From CAUSKK01 sp963532425 (lineage in GTDB: Bacteria; Pseudomonadota; Gammaproteobacteria; Cardiobacteriales; Cardiobacteriaceae): DNA of 64,000 nt. Under the pieces are notes generated by a model, which was not told the DNA's origin, did no database searches, and worked only from the letters and a program-made list of their open reading frames with translations. Below, piece after piece: positions 44,065 through 54,004 of this stretch. The stretch is taken from NCBI GenBank assembly GCA_963532425.1, contig CAUSKK010000013.1, positions 1 through 64,000 on the forward strand. Reading direction: 5' to 3'. The position numbers and the translations under genes are program-made. Position 1 is the first letter of the stretch; every line of letters starts with the position of its first letter.

Positions 44065-45766
44065 ATGGGCGGCTGCCGGAAGCGCTTCCCCCTAAACCCT
44101 GGGCTCGAAGCGCTTCGCTCTGAACAACCTTAAAAGAAGCGCTTCGGTTTCTCCGGCCGCCGGGAACGAAGCGCTTCGTTGAAAGTCCTATTTTCCCAGT
44201 CAGAAGCGCTTTGCTCTAACCCCCGAGGCCGAAGCGCTCCCTTCTTCTAAGACAGCAGAAACACTTCCCCGGGCATCAAACCGAAGCACTTCGGTTGCTA
44301 GCGGCAAGAGGCGGAAAAAAGCATCGGGGAAGCGCTTTACTCTGGAAACCCACAAAAGCCGGAAGCACTTCACCGCTGAAAGTCCAAAATAAAGCCACTG
44401 GGCCGGCGGGCCGAAGCGCTCCCCTTTTCCCAAAGAATGAATAAAGGTTCCGGCTTAAAGCGCTTCGTTGAGAAATGTCCTTCAGAAAAGAAGCGCTTCC
44501 TGGGGAACCCCCGGCCCGGGCCATTACTTCCACAGACGACGAAGGCGAAGCGCTTCGGTTTCTCTGGCCGCCGGGAACGAAGCGCTTCCTTCTTTAACCG
44601 AGGCCAGCACAGCAATAGAACGTTTTGCACTGGCTGCCTCACCCTTGGCAGTGATAAAAGCCCCGGCCCGGTTTTGGTTGGAAGGGAAAGAAGCGCTTCG
44701 CCTCTGGGCTTTAAAACGCTTCCTCGGCCCGAAGCGCTTCGATTTAATCGCCGACGCTGGCCGGGTCGGCAATTTATCCCCCGCCAGAAACTGAAAAAAA
44801 CCCGGGCCGTCGGGGCGCCGCTATTTCCCAGCCGTCCGGGCGAAGCGCTTCGCTAAAAACGACTCGGGCCGGATAGCTAAAAACAACCGACGCCGGGTCG
44901 GGAAAACCACTGGCCCCGGCCGCAGCGCTTCGGCTGCCAGCGGCCGGAAGCCGAAAAAACCACCGGGGAAGCGCTTTACTCTGGAAACCCACAAAAGCCG
45001 GAAGCGCTTCGCCGTTGAAAGCCTCAGAAGGCCACTGGGCCGGGGGAACGAAGCGCTTTGAGTTCGGCCCGAAGAGAGGCTCTCTAGCTGAAAGCCGGTG
45101 AAAAACGAAGCGCTTCGGTGGAGCTTACTGCGAAAGTAAAGCCACGACCGCCCGCGCCCGGCCGGGGCCAATCGTGTTTTTGTGAACAGGGGAAGCGCTT
45201 CCAACGGGAAAGCCAGCCAGGGGACGAAGCGCTTCCCCTTCTGGCCGCAACTGATGAATAGGACTAGCCGGGCCAAGGGCCGCCGCCGAGCAATGCCGAA
45301 GCGCTTCCCTCGGGAAAGCCGCATTCAAAGTGAGCCGGCGGGCCGGGGCGTCATCGTTCCGGCGGCGAAGCGCTTCCTTCTCTAAATCTAGGGTCGGCCC
45401 GGCAATAAACCCTTTTGCGCCCGCTGTTTCGGTCAAAACGACTCGGGCCGTAGGAGCACTTCTCCCGGCTCGCAAACCGAAGCGCTTCATTAATTGGCCG
45501 GCGCCGGCTAAAGACGAGAAGAAGCGCTTCCCCCGGCGAAAAGGAAAGCCGGCCCCGGTCGCAGCGCTTCGGTTACAGCGTCGGTTCGGACGTTTTCCCG
45601 GGGCCCCGGGGCCGCGCTTTTTATCTGGCCAGCGGGACGAACGGCCGTCGCGCTTCCCCTTTTCCCAAAAGACAAATCAAGAGGCCCCGGCCCGAAGCGC
45701 TTCGGTTTTAGCTCGTGCGATGGTCCGAAGCGCTTCGGTTTCAGCGCCCCGGCGGCGGCGCGGGCA
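44065..45766. repeat. Largest GAAGCGCTTC array, in a convergent space
   Basis: I count 20 exact decamers and many one-base variants (GAAGCACTTC, GAAGCGCTTT, GCAGCGCTTC) in about 1.7 kb. Variants are more common in 44210-44470, suggesting older copies. Segment duplications are present. No gene is supported. Confidence 0.9.
44132..45060 (+). repeat. Duplicated segments inside the large array
   Basis: 44328-44425 and 44966-45060 share GGGAAGCGCTTTACTCTGG, AAACCCACAAAAGCCGGAAG and GGCCACTGGGCCG-like blocks. 44132-44184 and about 44545-44595 share GAAGCGCTTCGGTTTCTC, GGCCGCCGGGAACGAAGCGC. The copies differ by point changes, including in the palindromes themselves. Confidence 0.8.
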
Positions 45767-45767
45767 C

Positions 45768-45792
45768 AAAAAAGCCGCCCTTACGGACGGCT
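45768..45792 (-). terminator. Terminator of the exported-protein gene
   Basis: On the minus strand AGCCGTCCG/CGGGCGGCT-like stem around TAAG, followed by six T residues. Confidence 0.8.
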
Positions 45793-45811
45793 TCGCCGGG
45801 TGGCGAGTGGA

Positions 45812-46525
45812 CTAATCGTCGATGCTCAGGCCGTTTTCGGTCAGATGGATTTTGTCCACCGGTACCTTGGTCATGTCCTCCAGGGCGTTTTTGGCGGCGG
45901 CCTGGGCGGCCGGGAAATTATCGTCGGGAACATTGGGAATGATGCCCTGATGACCACCGAGCACCACCAGCATCTGGGTGCCAATCATGACGGCCTGCAA
46001 ATAGGCCTCCTTCTTGGTGGCCGCGGCCACCTGCTCATAGGCGCCGGGGTTGGCCAGCAGGGCCGCCGCAAACTGCTTTTCCACCTGCTCGGTGATTTTG
46101 TCGAGGGCGTCGGCCTGGCTCTGCGGGGTGAGCGCTGTGTTGTGGTAGGTGTGATAGTTGGCGATGAGGAAATGGGCGAAGGCCGCCGCCAGCGTCCGGT
46201 CGGAGGGCTTCTCCACATCGCTGTCATAGTAGTTGTAGAGCTGAATGTAGAGCTGCTGGGCCTGTTCCCGGTGGTCGGCGGGGAAATGCTGGGCCAGGGT
46301 CTTGGCCATGCTTTCCACCTCGGCGCTGCTGACCTTGATTTCCGGCAGCGTTTGCAGCCGTTCCGCTGCCTGGGGCGTGGCCGGTTCGGCGGCGGCACTC
46401 TGGGCCAACGGCTTGGCGTCGCCGCCGTAGGCGAAGGAACTGGTCATCATTGCGCCCAAATCCGGGGAGAACTGGGCGGAAACGGTGGTGGCGGCCAGGA
46501 AGGCCATGAGTAGCAGTTTTTTCAT
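45812..46525 (-). CDS. Exported protein, possibly DUF6683 family
   Basis: The 237-residue protein has a signal peptide (KKLLLMAFLAATTVSAQ) and a helical body. LAAAFAHFLIANYHTYHNTAL and KKEAYLQAVMIGTQMLV recall the DUF6683 family of exported proteins with unknown function; I am only moderately sure. It is a single-gene unit bounded by a terminator and by proA upstream. Confidence 0.6.
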   Translation of the reverse strand: MKKLLLMAFLAATTVSAQFSPDLGAMMTSSFAYGGDAKPLAQSAAAEPATPQAAERLQTLPEIKVSSAEVESMAKTLAQHFPADHREQAQQLYIQLYNYYDSDVEKPSDRTLAAAFAHFLIANYHTYHNTALTPQSQADALDKITEQVEKQFAAALLANPGAYEQVAAATKKEAYLQAVMIGTQMLVVLGGHQGIIPNVPDDNFPAAQAAAKNALEDMTKVPVDKIHLTENGLSIDD

Positions 46526-46609
46526 CGTTTTTCCTTGATTTAGGGAAGGGGCGACCGGCGAACGCGGCCGGCCGCTGGGCCATTATGGCCCCATTACCGC
46601 AGAAAAGAT

Positions 46610-47869
46610 TTAGCCCCGCACCTGGCCGCTGCCGCGCACGTAGAACTTGCTGCTGGTCAGGGCCTCCAGCCCCATGGGCCCCCGGGCGTGCATCTTCTGG
46701 GTGGAAATGCCGATTTCGGCGCCGAGGCCGAAGACAAAGCCATCGGTGAAGCGGGTGGAGGCATTGACATAGACCACCGCCGCGTCCACCTCCTCCTGAA
46801 AGCGCCGGGCCCGGTCGAGGTCGCGGGTGAGAATGGCCTCGGAATGGCCGCTGCCGTGGCGGTTAATCCAGCTGATGGCGTCGTCCAGCTCGTCCACCAC
46901 CGCCACCGCCAGCACGTAATCGAGAAACTCGGTGTCATAGTCGGCGGCCGTGGCCGGAATGGCCGTGGGCAGCCAGGCCCGGGCGCGGTCGTCGGCGCGC
47001 AGCTGCACCGGGTGCACCGCGTCCAGGGCCGCCGCCAGGCCGGGAAGGAAGCGCTCGGCCTCGGCCCGGTGCACCAGCAGCGTTTCCACCGCGTTGCAGA
47101 CGCTGGGCCGCTGGGTTTTGGCATTGACCACCACGCGCGTCGCCAGAGCCAAATCGGCGCCGGCGTCCACATAGATATGCACGTTGCCGACGCCGGTTTC
47201 GATGACCGGCACCCGGGCCTCATTTTTCACCGTGGCGATGAGCTGGGCGCCGCCGCGCGGAATCAGCACATCCACCCAGTCCCGGGCCCGCATCAGCGCC
47301 GCCGCCGTGGCCCGGTCGCCGTCGGCCAGCAGCTGCACCGCATCGGCGGGCAGACCGGCCGCCGTCAGCGTCGCCCGGATAACCGCCACCAGCGCCCGGT
47401 TGCTGGCCTGGGCATCGCTGCCGCCGCGCAGAATGATGGTGTTGCCGGTTTTGAAGGCGAGGGCGAAGGCATCGACGGCCACGTTCGGCCGGCTCTCAAA
47501 TATCATCGCCACCACCCCCAGCGGCACGCGTTTTTGCAGGATTTCCAGGCCGTCGGCGCTGGTGTGGCCGCCGAGAACGGTGCCGATGGGGTCGGCCAGG
47601 GCCGCCACCGCCTCCACGCCGGCGGCGAGGGCGTCGATGCGGCCGGCGTCGAGACGCAGCCGGTCGAGCATCACCGTTTCCCGGCCGTTGGCCGTGGCCC
47701 GGGCCAGGTCCTCTTGGTTGGCGGCCAGCAGGGCCGGGGTGGCGGCGCGCAGGGCCGGAGCCAGGGCGCGCAGCAGGCTATTTTTCGTGGCCGTGTCGAG
47801 CCGGGCCAGCTGGGGGGCCACCGTCCGGGCCCGTTGGCCGTACTGGGCAATCCATTTTTCCGGGGTCAT
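46610..47869 (-). CDS. proA: Gamma-glutamyl phosphate reductase
   Basis: ProA reduces gamma-glutamyl phosphate in proline synthesis. The 419-residue protein shows [18 protein letters not shown], the catalytic Cys in [15 protein letters not shown], and [21 protein letters not shown], the normal ProA end. It begins 1 bp after the proB stop, so the two are co-translated. Confidence 0.97.
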   Translation of the reverse strand: MTPEKWIAQYGQRARTVAPQLARLDTATKNSLLRALAPALRAATPALLAANQEDLARATANGRETVMLDRLRLDAGRIDALAAGVEAVAALADPIGTVLGGHTSADGLEILQKRVPLGVVAMIFESRPNVAVDAFALAFKTGNTIILRGGSDAQASNRALVAVIRATLTAAGLPADAVQLLADGDRATAAALMRARDWVDVLIPRGGAQLIATVKNEARVPVIETGVGNVHIYVDAGADLALATRVVVNAKTQRPSVCNAVETLLVHRAEAERFLPGLAAALDAVHPVQLRADDRARAWLPTAIPATAADYDTEFLDYVLAVAVVDELDDAISWINRHGSGHSEAILTRDLDRARRFQEEVDAAVVYVNASTRFTDGFVFGLGAEIGISTQKMHARGPMGLEALTSSKFYVRGSGQVRG

Positions 47870-47870
47870 G

Positions 47871-48677
47871 TCAGTTCTCCTTGTTATTCACAAACCAGGT
47901 GCCGAGCGCTTCGCCGTCGAGGACGCGCAGCAGGTCGCGGGGCTGGGCGCCGTTGAGCAGCACCATCTGCCGATTCTCGGCCAGCAGCATTCGGGCACAG
48001 CGCACCTTGCTGGCCATGCCGCCGGTGCCGTGGCGACTGCCGCTGCCGCCGGCGGCCGCTTCGATGGCCGCGTCAATCACGCTCACCCGCTCCAGCCGCC
48101 GGGCGCCGGGCTCCTGGGGCGGCCGGTCATAGAGGCCGTCGATGTCGGACAGCATCAGCAGCAGGTCGGCGTCGATGATGTGGGCCACCAGCGCCGAGAG
48201 CTGGTCGTTGTCGCCGAATTTGGTGCGATGGTCCATTTCCTCCACGCTGACGGCGTCGTTCTCATTGACGATGGGCAGAACGTCGAGGGCGCGCAGGCTG
48301 GCGAGGGCATTGCGGACGTTGGCCAGGCTGGTGGGAAATTCCACCACGTCCCGGGTCAGCAGCAGCTGGGAAACGCGCTGCTGGTAGTGGCCGAAGAGCT
48401 GGCTGTAGAGATTCATCAGCGCCACCTGGCCGACGCTGGAAATGGCCTGCTGCCGGGCAATGTCCGCCGGCCGCCGGTCGAGGCCGAGCAGATTGAGGCC
48501 AAAGCCCATGGCGCCGGAGGAGACCAGCACCACTTCGAGGCCGCGCCGGCGCAGGGCGCTGAGGGCGAAGGCGAGGGCGTCCATTCGTTCCAGACGGATA
48601 CTCTGGTCGGCCGCCACCAGGGTGCTGGTGCCCACCTTGACCACCAGCCGCCGCACCGAGGCAAAATCACGTTGCAT
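47871..48677 (-). CDS. proB: Glutamate 5-kinase, short form without PUA domain
   Basis: ProB phosphorylates glutamate, the committed step of proline synthesis. The 268-residue product has [27 protein letters not shown] and [12 protein letters not shown] of the amino-acid kinase fold. It ends after the kinase domain, about 100 residues shorter than the E. coli enzyme, because the C-terminal PUA domain is absent. Feedback by proline resides in the kinase domain and may be kept. Confidence 0.95.
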   Translation of the reverse strand: MQRDFASVRRLVVKVGTSTLVAADQSIRLERMDALAFALSALRRRGLEVVLVSSGAMGFGLNLLGLDRRPADIARQQAISSVGQVALMNLYSQLFGHYQQRVSQLLLTRDVVEFPTSLANVRNALASLRALDVLPIVNENDAVSVEEMDHRTKFGDNDQLSALVAHIIDADLLLMLSDIDGLYDRPPQEPGARRLERVSVIDAAIEAAAGGSGSRHGTGGMASKVRCARMLLAENRQMVLLNGAQPRDLLRVLDGEALGTWFVNNKEN

Positions 48678-48911
48678 GGGAATTCTCCTGAAGATTCGGC
48701 TCTTCAGCCTAGCACAGGCCGGGAAGCGCTTCCCCCTAATAAATAAGGACTTTCTCTCCGCCCCCGACGGCCGGCGGTTGGATGATTTTTCCGTAAATTG
48801 TGCTGGCCCGGCGCCACCGCTAAAATCCCTTCGGACAGGGCCCGCCCGGGCTAAAGGCGGCTGCCCCTGTCGCCCTTGCTTCTATAGCTTCGACAACTAA
48901 AGGATTTGGAA
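48678..48911. promoter_or_regulatory. Divergent space between proB and manX
   Basis: This 234-bp space must hold promoters for proBA and manXYZ. It contains a single GAAGCGCTTC at about 48722. A strong AAAGGA ribosome-binding site precedes manX. I cannot name a specific operator. Confidence 0.4.
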
Positions 48912-49949
48912 ATGACAATAGCGGTTGTGATTACTACCCACGGTCAGGCGGCGCCGGCCCTGCTGGCGACCACCGAGATGATTATTGGCACCCAGGACAA
49001 TGTGGCCTGCGTGGATTTTGTGCCGGGCGAGAATGGCGAGGTGCTGGCCGGCAAAATTCGCCAGCGCCTGGCCGACCTGGACCTTTCCCAGGGTCTGCTG
49101 CTGATGGTGGACCTGTGGGGCGGCACCCCCTTCAATACCGCCAACGGCCTGGCCCGGGAAAATGAGAATTTTGAAGTGGTTACCGGCGTCAGCGTGCCCA
49201 TGCTGATTTCCGTGCTCTCCGGCCGGGACGAGGTCAGCGGCCTGGCCCAGCTGGCGGAAATGGCCGTCTGCGATGGCCGCGACGGCGTCCGCGCCCTGAA
49301 AACCCAAGTGAACAGCGAAACCAGTAGCCCGGCGGCCCCGGCCCCGGCGCCCACCCCGGCTCCGGCCGCCCCCGCTAGCGAAGGGCCAATCGACGAGGAG
49401 ACCCAGCGGCTGCGCGCCGAGGCCTCGGCCCGGGTCAAGGACGGCCCGCACATGCAGTTCGGCCTCTGGCGCATCGACGACCGGCTCATTCACGGCCAGG
49501 TGGCCACGCGCTGGACCAAGGAAACCGGCGTCAATCGCATCATTGTGGTTAGCGACACGGTGGCCGCCGATAAAACCCGCAGCACCATGCTGAAGCAGGC
49601 GGTGCCGCCGGGGGTTACAGCCCACGTGGTCAGCGTGGACAAGATGATGCGCGTCTACAACAACCCAAGCTACGCCCACGACCGGGTCATGCTGCTCTTC
49701 ACCAACCCCAGCGACGCCCTGGAACTGGTGCGCCGGGGCGTGCCCATTAAGTCCATCAACATCGGCGGCATGGCCTACAAGGAGGGCCGCACCATGCTGG
49801 ACACCTCCGTGTCCGTCGATGAGAAGGACGTGGCCGCCTTCCGCGAGCTGGACAGCAAGGGCATTGAACTGGAGGTGCGCAAGGTGGCCTCCGACCGCAA
49901 GGTGCCGGTGCTGCAGCTCATCGCCGAAAAATACCAACCCAAACCCTAA
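48912..49949 (+). CDS. manX: PTS mannose-family IIAB component
   Basis: The 345-residue protein joins IIA and IIB. The IIA domain at residues 1-130 has the phosphorylated His in VVITTHGQAAPAL; an Ala/Pro linker follows at about 140-160; the IIB domain has its His in WRIDDRLIHGQVATRW. It passes phosphate from HPr to sugar entering through ManYZ. ATG 48912 is preceded by AAAGGA; the TTG six bases earlier is less likely. manY follows after 12 bp. Confidence 0.95.
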   Translation: MTIAVVITTHGQAAPALLATTEMIIGTQDNVACVDFVPGENGEVLAGKIRQRLADLDLSQGLLLMVDLWGGTPFNTANGLARENENFEVVTGVSVPMLISVLSGRDEVSGLAQLAEMAVCDGRDGVRALKTQVNSETSSPAAPAPAPTPAPAAPASEGPIDEETQRLRAEASARVKDGPHMQFGLWRIDDRLIHGQVATRWTKETGVNRIIVVSDTVAADKTRSTMLKQAVPPGVTAHVVSVDKMMRVYNNPSYAHDRVMLLFTNPSDALELVRRGVPIKSINIGGMAYKEGRTMLDTSVSVDEKDVAAFRELDSKGIELEVRKVASDRKVPVLQLIAEKYQPKP

Positions 49950-49961
49950 CGGAGCTTTCCC

Positions 49962-50768
49962 ATGGAATTTTCAACGCTACAACTGCTGCTGGTCTTTCTC
50001 ACCAGCTGTCTCATTGGCATGGGCGCGGTGCTCGATGAATTTCAGACCCACCGCCCGCTGATTGCCTGCACCCTCACCGGCCTGGCCCTGGGCGATATGA
50101 CCAGCGGCATCATGGTCGGTGGCTCCCTGGAGGTCATCGCCCTGGGCTGGATGAACATCGGCGCCTCCATCGCCCCGGACGCGGCCCTGACCTCGGTGAT
50201 TTCCACCATTCTCGTAATTGGTGCCAAGCAGGACATTAACGCCGCCATCGGCTATGCCACTCCACTGGCCGCCGCCGGCCAGGTGCTGACCGTCATCGTG
50301 CGGACGCTGGCCGTGGGGGTGCAACACGCCGCCGACCGGGCCATTAACCGCGGCAGCCTGCGCACCATTAGCTATCTGCACCTGGGCGCTCTACTGATGC
50401 AGGCCATGCGCGTGGCCATTCCGGCGCTGGTGCTGGCCCTAACCATCGGTTCCAACACCATTCAGCAGATGCTCAACAGCATTCCCGATGTGGTAACCAG
50501 CGGCCTGAGCGTCGGCGGCGGCATGGTGGTAGCGGTCGGTTACGCCATGGTCATCAATATGATGTGGGCGTCGCACCTGAAGATGTTCTTCTTCCTCGGC
50601 TTCGTGGTGGCCGGCTACTCCCAGTACAACCTGGTGGCCCTGGGCATCATCGGCCTAGCCCTGGCCTATTTCTACATTCACATTCATCCCAAATACAACA
50701 GGGCCGCCGGCGGCGCCGCCGTGGCCCCCAGTCCAGCCGCCAACCGTCTGGACGACCAACTGGACTAG
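49962..50768 (+). CDS. manY: PTS mannose-family IIC component
   Basis: The 268-residue membrane protein is the IIC half of the sugar channel. It shows LVFLTSCLIGMGAVLDEFQTH, GLALGDMTSGIMVGGSLEVIALGWMNIG and several further helices, as in ManY. GGAGC lies before the ATG. manZ follows after 9 bp. Confidence 0.95.
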   Translation: MEFSTLQLLLVFLTSCLIGMGAVLDEFQTHRPLIACTLTGLALGDMTSGIMVGGSLEVIALGWMNIGASIAPDAALTSVISTILVIGAKQDINAAIGYATPLAAAGQVLTVIVRTLAVGVQHAADRAINRGSLRTISYLHLGALLMQAMRVAIPALVLALTIGSNTIQQMLNSIPDVVTSGLSVGGGMVVAVGYAMVINMMWASHLKMFFFLGFVVAGYSQYNLVALGIIGLALAYFYIHIHPKYNRAAGGAAVAPSPAANRLDDQLD

Positions 50769-50777
50769 GAGCGCCCC

Positions 50778-51626
50778 ATGGAAAATAAACAAGTAAAACT
50801 GACCAAAGCCGACATTAACGCCTGTTTTGTGCGTTCCAACCTGCTGCAGGGCTCCTGGAACTTTGAACGGATGCAGGCCCTGGGCTACGCCTTCGGCATG
50901 GTGCCGGCCATTCGCCGCCTCTATCCGGAAGGTAGCCAGGAACGCAAGGACGCCATTAAGCGCCACCTGGAGTTCTATAACACCCAGCCCTTCATGACCG
51001 CGCCCATTCTCGGCGTAAACCTGGCCATGGAGGAGCAGCGCGCCAACGGGGCCCCCATTGACGATGCGGCCATCAACGGCATGAAGGTGGGCCTGATGGG
51101 GCCGCTGGCCGGCGTCGGCGACCCGATTTTCTGGGGCACGCTGCGGCCGATTCTGGCCCTTCTTGGCGCGAACCTGGCGCTGGTGAAAGATGAGGCCGGC
51201 CGCGTCATCAGCGGCAATATCCTCGGCCCCATCTTCTTCTTCCTCGCCTTTAACCTGGTGCGCCTCGGCTTCCGCTACTGGGGTATCCACTACGGCTACC
51301 GCAAGGGCATGGAAATCGTTTCGGACATGGGCAGCGGCATTCTGCAGAAACTGACCGAAGCCGCTTCCATTCTCGGCCTCTTCATCATGGGGGCGCTGGT
51401 GGTGCGCTGGACGACCATTAACATTGCCCTCAGCTTTTCCACCGCCGAGGGCCAGCCGCCCATCAAGCTGCAGGGGATGCTGGACAACCTGTTGCACGGT
51501 CTGCCGGCCCTGGGTCTAACCTTCCTCTGCATGTACCTGCTGAAGAAGGGGGTGAACGCGCTCTTGCTCATCTTCGCCCTCTTCGGCCTCGGCATTCTTG
51601 GCTACTGGCTGAAAATCCTGGCCTGA
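50778..51626 (+). CDS. manZ: PTS mannose-family IID component
   Basis: The 282-residue IID protein has CFVRSNLLQGSWNFERMQALG, FNTQPFM-like FYNTQPFMTAPILG and GLMGPLAGVGDPIFWGTLRP, which are constant in ManZ. With ManY it forms the permease for mannose, glucose or amino sugars. A terminator follows before the yobD-like gene. Confidence 0.95.
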   Translation: MENKQVKLTKADINACFVRSNLLQGSWNFERMQALGYAFGMVPAIRRLYPEGSQERKDAIKRHLEFYNTQPFMTAPILGVNLAMEEQRANGAPIDDAAINGMKVGLMGPLAGVGDPIFWGTLRPILALLGANLALVKDEAGRVISGNILGPIFFFLAFNLVRLGFRYWGIHYGYRKGMEIVSDMGSGILQKLTEAASILGLFIMGALVVRWTTINIALSFSTAEGQPPIKLQGMLDNLLHGLPALGLTFLCMYLLKKGVNALLLIFALFGLGILGYWLKILA

Positions 51627-51649
51627 TGCACGGCAAACTTTTTAACGCC

Positions 51650-51680
51650 ACGCCTTCCCCCTCGGGGAGGGCGTTTTTTT
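51650..51680 (+). terminator. Rho-independent terminator after manZ
   Basis: ACGCC/GGCGT outer stem with CCCC/GGGG inner pairing and a run of seven T residues. Confidence 0.85.
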
Positions 51681-51693
51681 CATTGGAGTTACC

Positions 51694-52158
51694 ATGACTA
51701 CCGTTCTCCTCTGGCTGCTGGTGGGCGGCCATTTGCTTTTCTGGCTAGCCTATGACCGGCTGCTGACGAAGCGCTTCGGCCCGACCCTCCTGCGGGTGCG
51801 CCTGCGGCGGCGCTGGGTCGATGGCCTGTTCTTCGCCCTTATCCTCGGCGCGGCTCTGGCCAGCTGTGTCCAGTCCGGCCGCTGGGATTGGGCCCTGCCG
51901 CTGGCCCTGCTGCTGTTGCTGCTGCCGAGCTGGCGCCCGGCTTATTGGCAGCTGAAGGCCGACGGCTTCATCCTGGCCGGCCGCTACTGGCCCTACAGCA
52001 CCCTGCAGCAAATACAGCTGGCCGATGACGGCGTTTTACATTTGACCTTGAATAATGGCGTGCAGCTGCCGCTGGCGGCGGTTAATTTGGACGAACTGGA
52101 GGCGGCGGCCTATTTCCTCGGCAGCGGTGAGCTGCCACCGACGGAGCAAAAACCATGA
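51694..52158 (+). CDS. DUF986 (YobD-like) inner-membrane protein
   Basis: The 154-residue protein has three hydrophobic segments in its N-terminal two-thirds and a short soluble end with ADDGVLHLTLNNGVQLPLAAVNLDEL. In E. coli the DUF986 gene yobD lies right after manXYZ, and the size and place match here. A decamer at 51768 encodes KRF. The stop overlaps manA by 4 bp (ATGA). Confidence 0.75.
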   Translation: MTTVLLWLLVGGHLLFWLAYDRLLTKRFGPTLLRVRLRRRWVDGLFFALILGAALASCVQSGRWDWALPLALLLLLLPSWRPAYWQLKADGFILAGRYWPYSTLQQIQLADDGVLHLTLNNGVQLPLAAVNLDELEAAAYFLGSGELPPTEQKP

Positions 52159-53360
52159 TTTACAAACTACACGGCACCCTTCAGCCCTATGACTGGGGCG
52201 GCTATGAATTCATTCCTAAACTGCTGGGCCAGAAACCGGGCGCGAAGCCGGCGGCGGAACTGTGGTTCGGCGACCACCCGGCGGCGCCGTCACTAATTGA
52301 AGTGGACGGCCAGCAATTACCTTTAAATGAATGGCTGCCGGCCCATGCGGAAGAGGTGCTCAGCCCGGCCGCCCGGGAGCGCTTCGGCGACCGCTTGCCC
52401 TTCCTGCTGAAAATCCTCGACGTGCGTAAACCCCTGTCCATTCAAGTGCACCCGGACAAGGCCCAGGCGGAAGCGGGCTTTGCCCGGGAGGAGGCGGCCC
52501 AAATTCCGCAAAATCTGCGCAACTATGTAGACGACAATCACAAGCCCGAGAGCATGATTGCCCTCAGCGATTTCTGGCTGCTGCACGGCTTCGCGCTGCT
52601 GGCCACCATTGAAGAACGGCTGCAAGTGCGCCCCAGCCTGGCGCCGCTGCTGGCAATGCTGCAAAAGAATGGGCTGGAAGAGGCCTACCGCTGGGCCCTG
52701 CACGCGGCGCCGGAAGCATTGCGGCAGATGCTGGCACCGCTTCTAAAGGAAGACCCGAATCCCTGCGGCCCGGTGGACGCAGCCCGTGCCGCCGACCCGG
52801 ACTACTGGCTGAATCGCACCGTCGGCGCCCTCAATCTACGGCTGGAAGCTCTCGACCCGGGCCTGCTCTGTTTCTATCTCTTTAACATCGTGACGCTCAA
52901 GCCGGGCGAGGGCATCTTCCAGGCGGCACGGCTGCCCCATGCCTATCTGTATGGCCAGAATGTGGAGCTGATGGCTGCGTCCAACAATGTGCTGCGCGCC
53001 GGCCTAACTAGTAAACACGTGGATAAGGAGGAACTGCTGCGGGTGGTGGATTGCACGCCGCTAACGCCGGCAATTATCCCCGCGCCACCGGACGGTAACC
53101 TTTACACCTACCCAGCGCCAGTGGCCGATTACCGGCTGGAAAGTCTAACTTTGGCCGCTAACGCCAGTTCCACCTGGTCAAATCCGGAAGTAACGGTACT
53201 GCTGAGTCTAAGCGGCCGGCTGGAACTTGGCGCCGGCGCCACCCACCTAATCCTTAATCCCGGCGAAGCAGTCCTAATTTCCGCCGGCACTCCGGTTCAG
53301 CTCCGTGCTGACAGCGGGGCCGTTCGATTGGCACTGGCGAGCCTGCCGCCGCTAGTTTGA
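52155..53360 (+). CDS. manA: Mannose-6-phosphate isomerase, class I
   Basis: ManA converts mannose 6-phosphate, the product of the ManXYZ PTS, to fructose 6-phosphate. The 401-residue protein has zinc-binding residues in SIQVHPDKAQAE and NHKPESMIAL, and the signature ARLPHAYLYGQNVELMAASN. Operon placement with manXYZ gives a complete uptake and entry route for mannose. Confidence 0.95.
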   Translation: MIYKLHGTLQPYDWGGYEFIPKLLGQKPGAKPAAELWFGDHPAAPSLIEVDGQQLPLNEWLPAHAEEVLSPAARERFGDRLPFLLKILDVRKPLSIQVHPDKAQAEAGFAREEAAQIPQNLRNYVDDNHKPESMIALSDFWLLHGFALLATIEERLQVRPSLAPLLAMLQKNGLEEAYRWALHAAPEALRQMLAPLLKEDPNPCGPVDAARAADPDYWLNRTVGALNLRLEALDPGLLCFYLFNIVTLKPGEGIFQAARLPHAYLYGQNVELMAASNNVLRAGLTSKHVDKEELLRVVDCTPLTPAIIPAPPDGNLYTYPAPVADYRLESLTLAANASSTWSNPEVTVLLSLSGRLELGAGATHLILNPGEAVLISAGTPVQLRADSGAVRLALASLPPLV

Positions 53361-53383
53361 ACCGTTAGATTTTTTCTAAAACA

Positions 53384-53407
53384 AAGCCCTTTATTAAGGG
53401 CTTTTTA
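53384..53407 (+). terminator. Rho-independent terminator after manA
   Basis: AAAGCCCTT/AAGGGCTTT stem around TATT, followed by TTTAAT. It marks the left edge of the AT-rich island. Confidence 0.85.
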
Positions 53408-53498
53408 ATACTTTTACGAATTATTTAAAAGATTTTTACTCCTGGCATAAAAAATGCTCCTGCTTAAAATTAATAAATTTATTAAGGAAATAAAAAAA

Positions 53499-53909
53499 AT
53501 GACAGAAACAAACAATAGTAAGTCAGATAAGGAAAAATTAGATGAAATTCTAAGCACAATAGAGGAGGAAAATTATCTACTAACTAAAGATTATTTTGAA
53601 CTAGAAACAGAACTAGAAAAATATTTCCAAATTTGCACTTCTATTGTTGATAAAAATTTAAATTTAAAAAATGAAGCAGAATATGTTGCTGGCTTAATAA
53701 ATGAGTTATTAGGTAAAACTGAAGACGCAATAAATTTATTTCAGTCTGTTGTTGACGATAAAAATACTTCTAGCTATCCATACAAAAATAGTCTAGTTCG
53801 TCTCTTTCTTCAATTAACTCGCTCTTGGGAAGAAAACTTCTCTATAAGAGTAAAAGAAAAAAAGAAAGAAGACAAATATCTGCCACTAACTAAAGAAGAG
53901 CTTTTTTAA
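53499..53909 (+). CDS. N-terminal part of the island protein (split gene)
   Basis: The 136-residue product is acidic and helical (EKLDEILSTIEEENYLLTK, YFELETELEKYFQICTSIV) and resembles no family I know. AAGGAA ten bases before ATG 53499 supports the start. It ends at a TAA directly after a run of six T residues. The next frame is open across this point, so this is probably the first part of a ~600-residue protein that includes the DUF2971-like region. Confidence 0.6.
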   Translation: MTETNNSKSDKEKLDEILSTIEEENYLLTKDYFELETELEKYFQICTSIVDKNLNLKNEAEYVAGLINELLGKTEDAINLFQSVVDDKNTSSYPYKNSLVRLFLQLTRSWEENFSIRVKEKKKEDKYLPLTKEELF

Positions 53910-54004
53910 TAAATCAAATTAAAAAACTATTTCTTGAAATAAAAAATATATTTATTAGCCAAGAATTAGATATAAGTATTTCTTTTTCAGAAATTTTATT
54001 ACGG

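Noticed and set aside
44065..45766. DNA uptake sequence cluster
   Set aside because: Known uptake words of Neisseria and Haemophilus are not palindromic and differ from GAAGCGCTTC; confinement to convergent spaces could fit paired terminators, but no evidence for uptake exists in the window.
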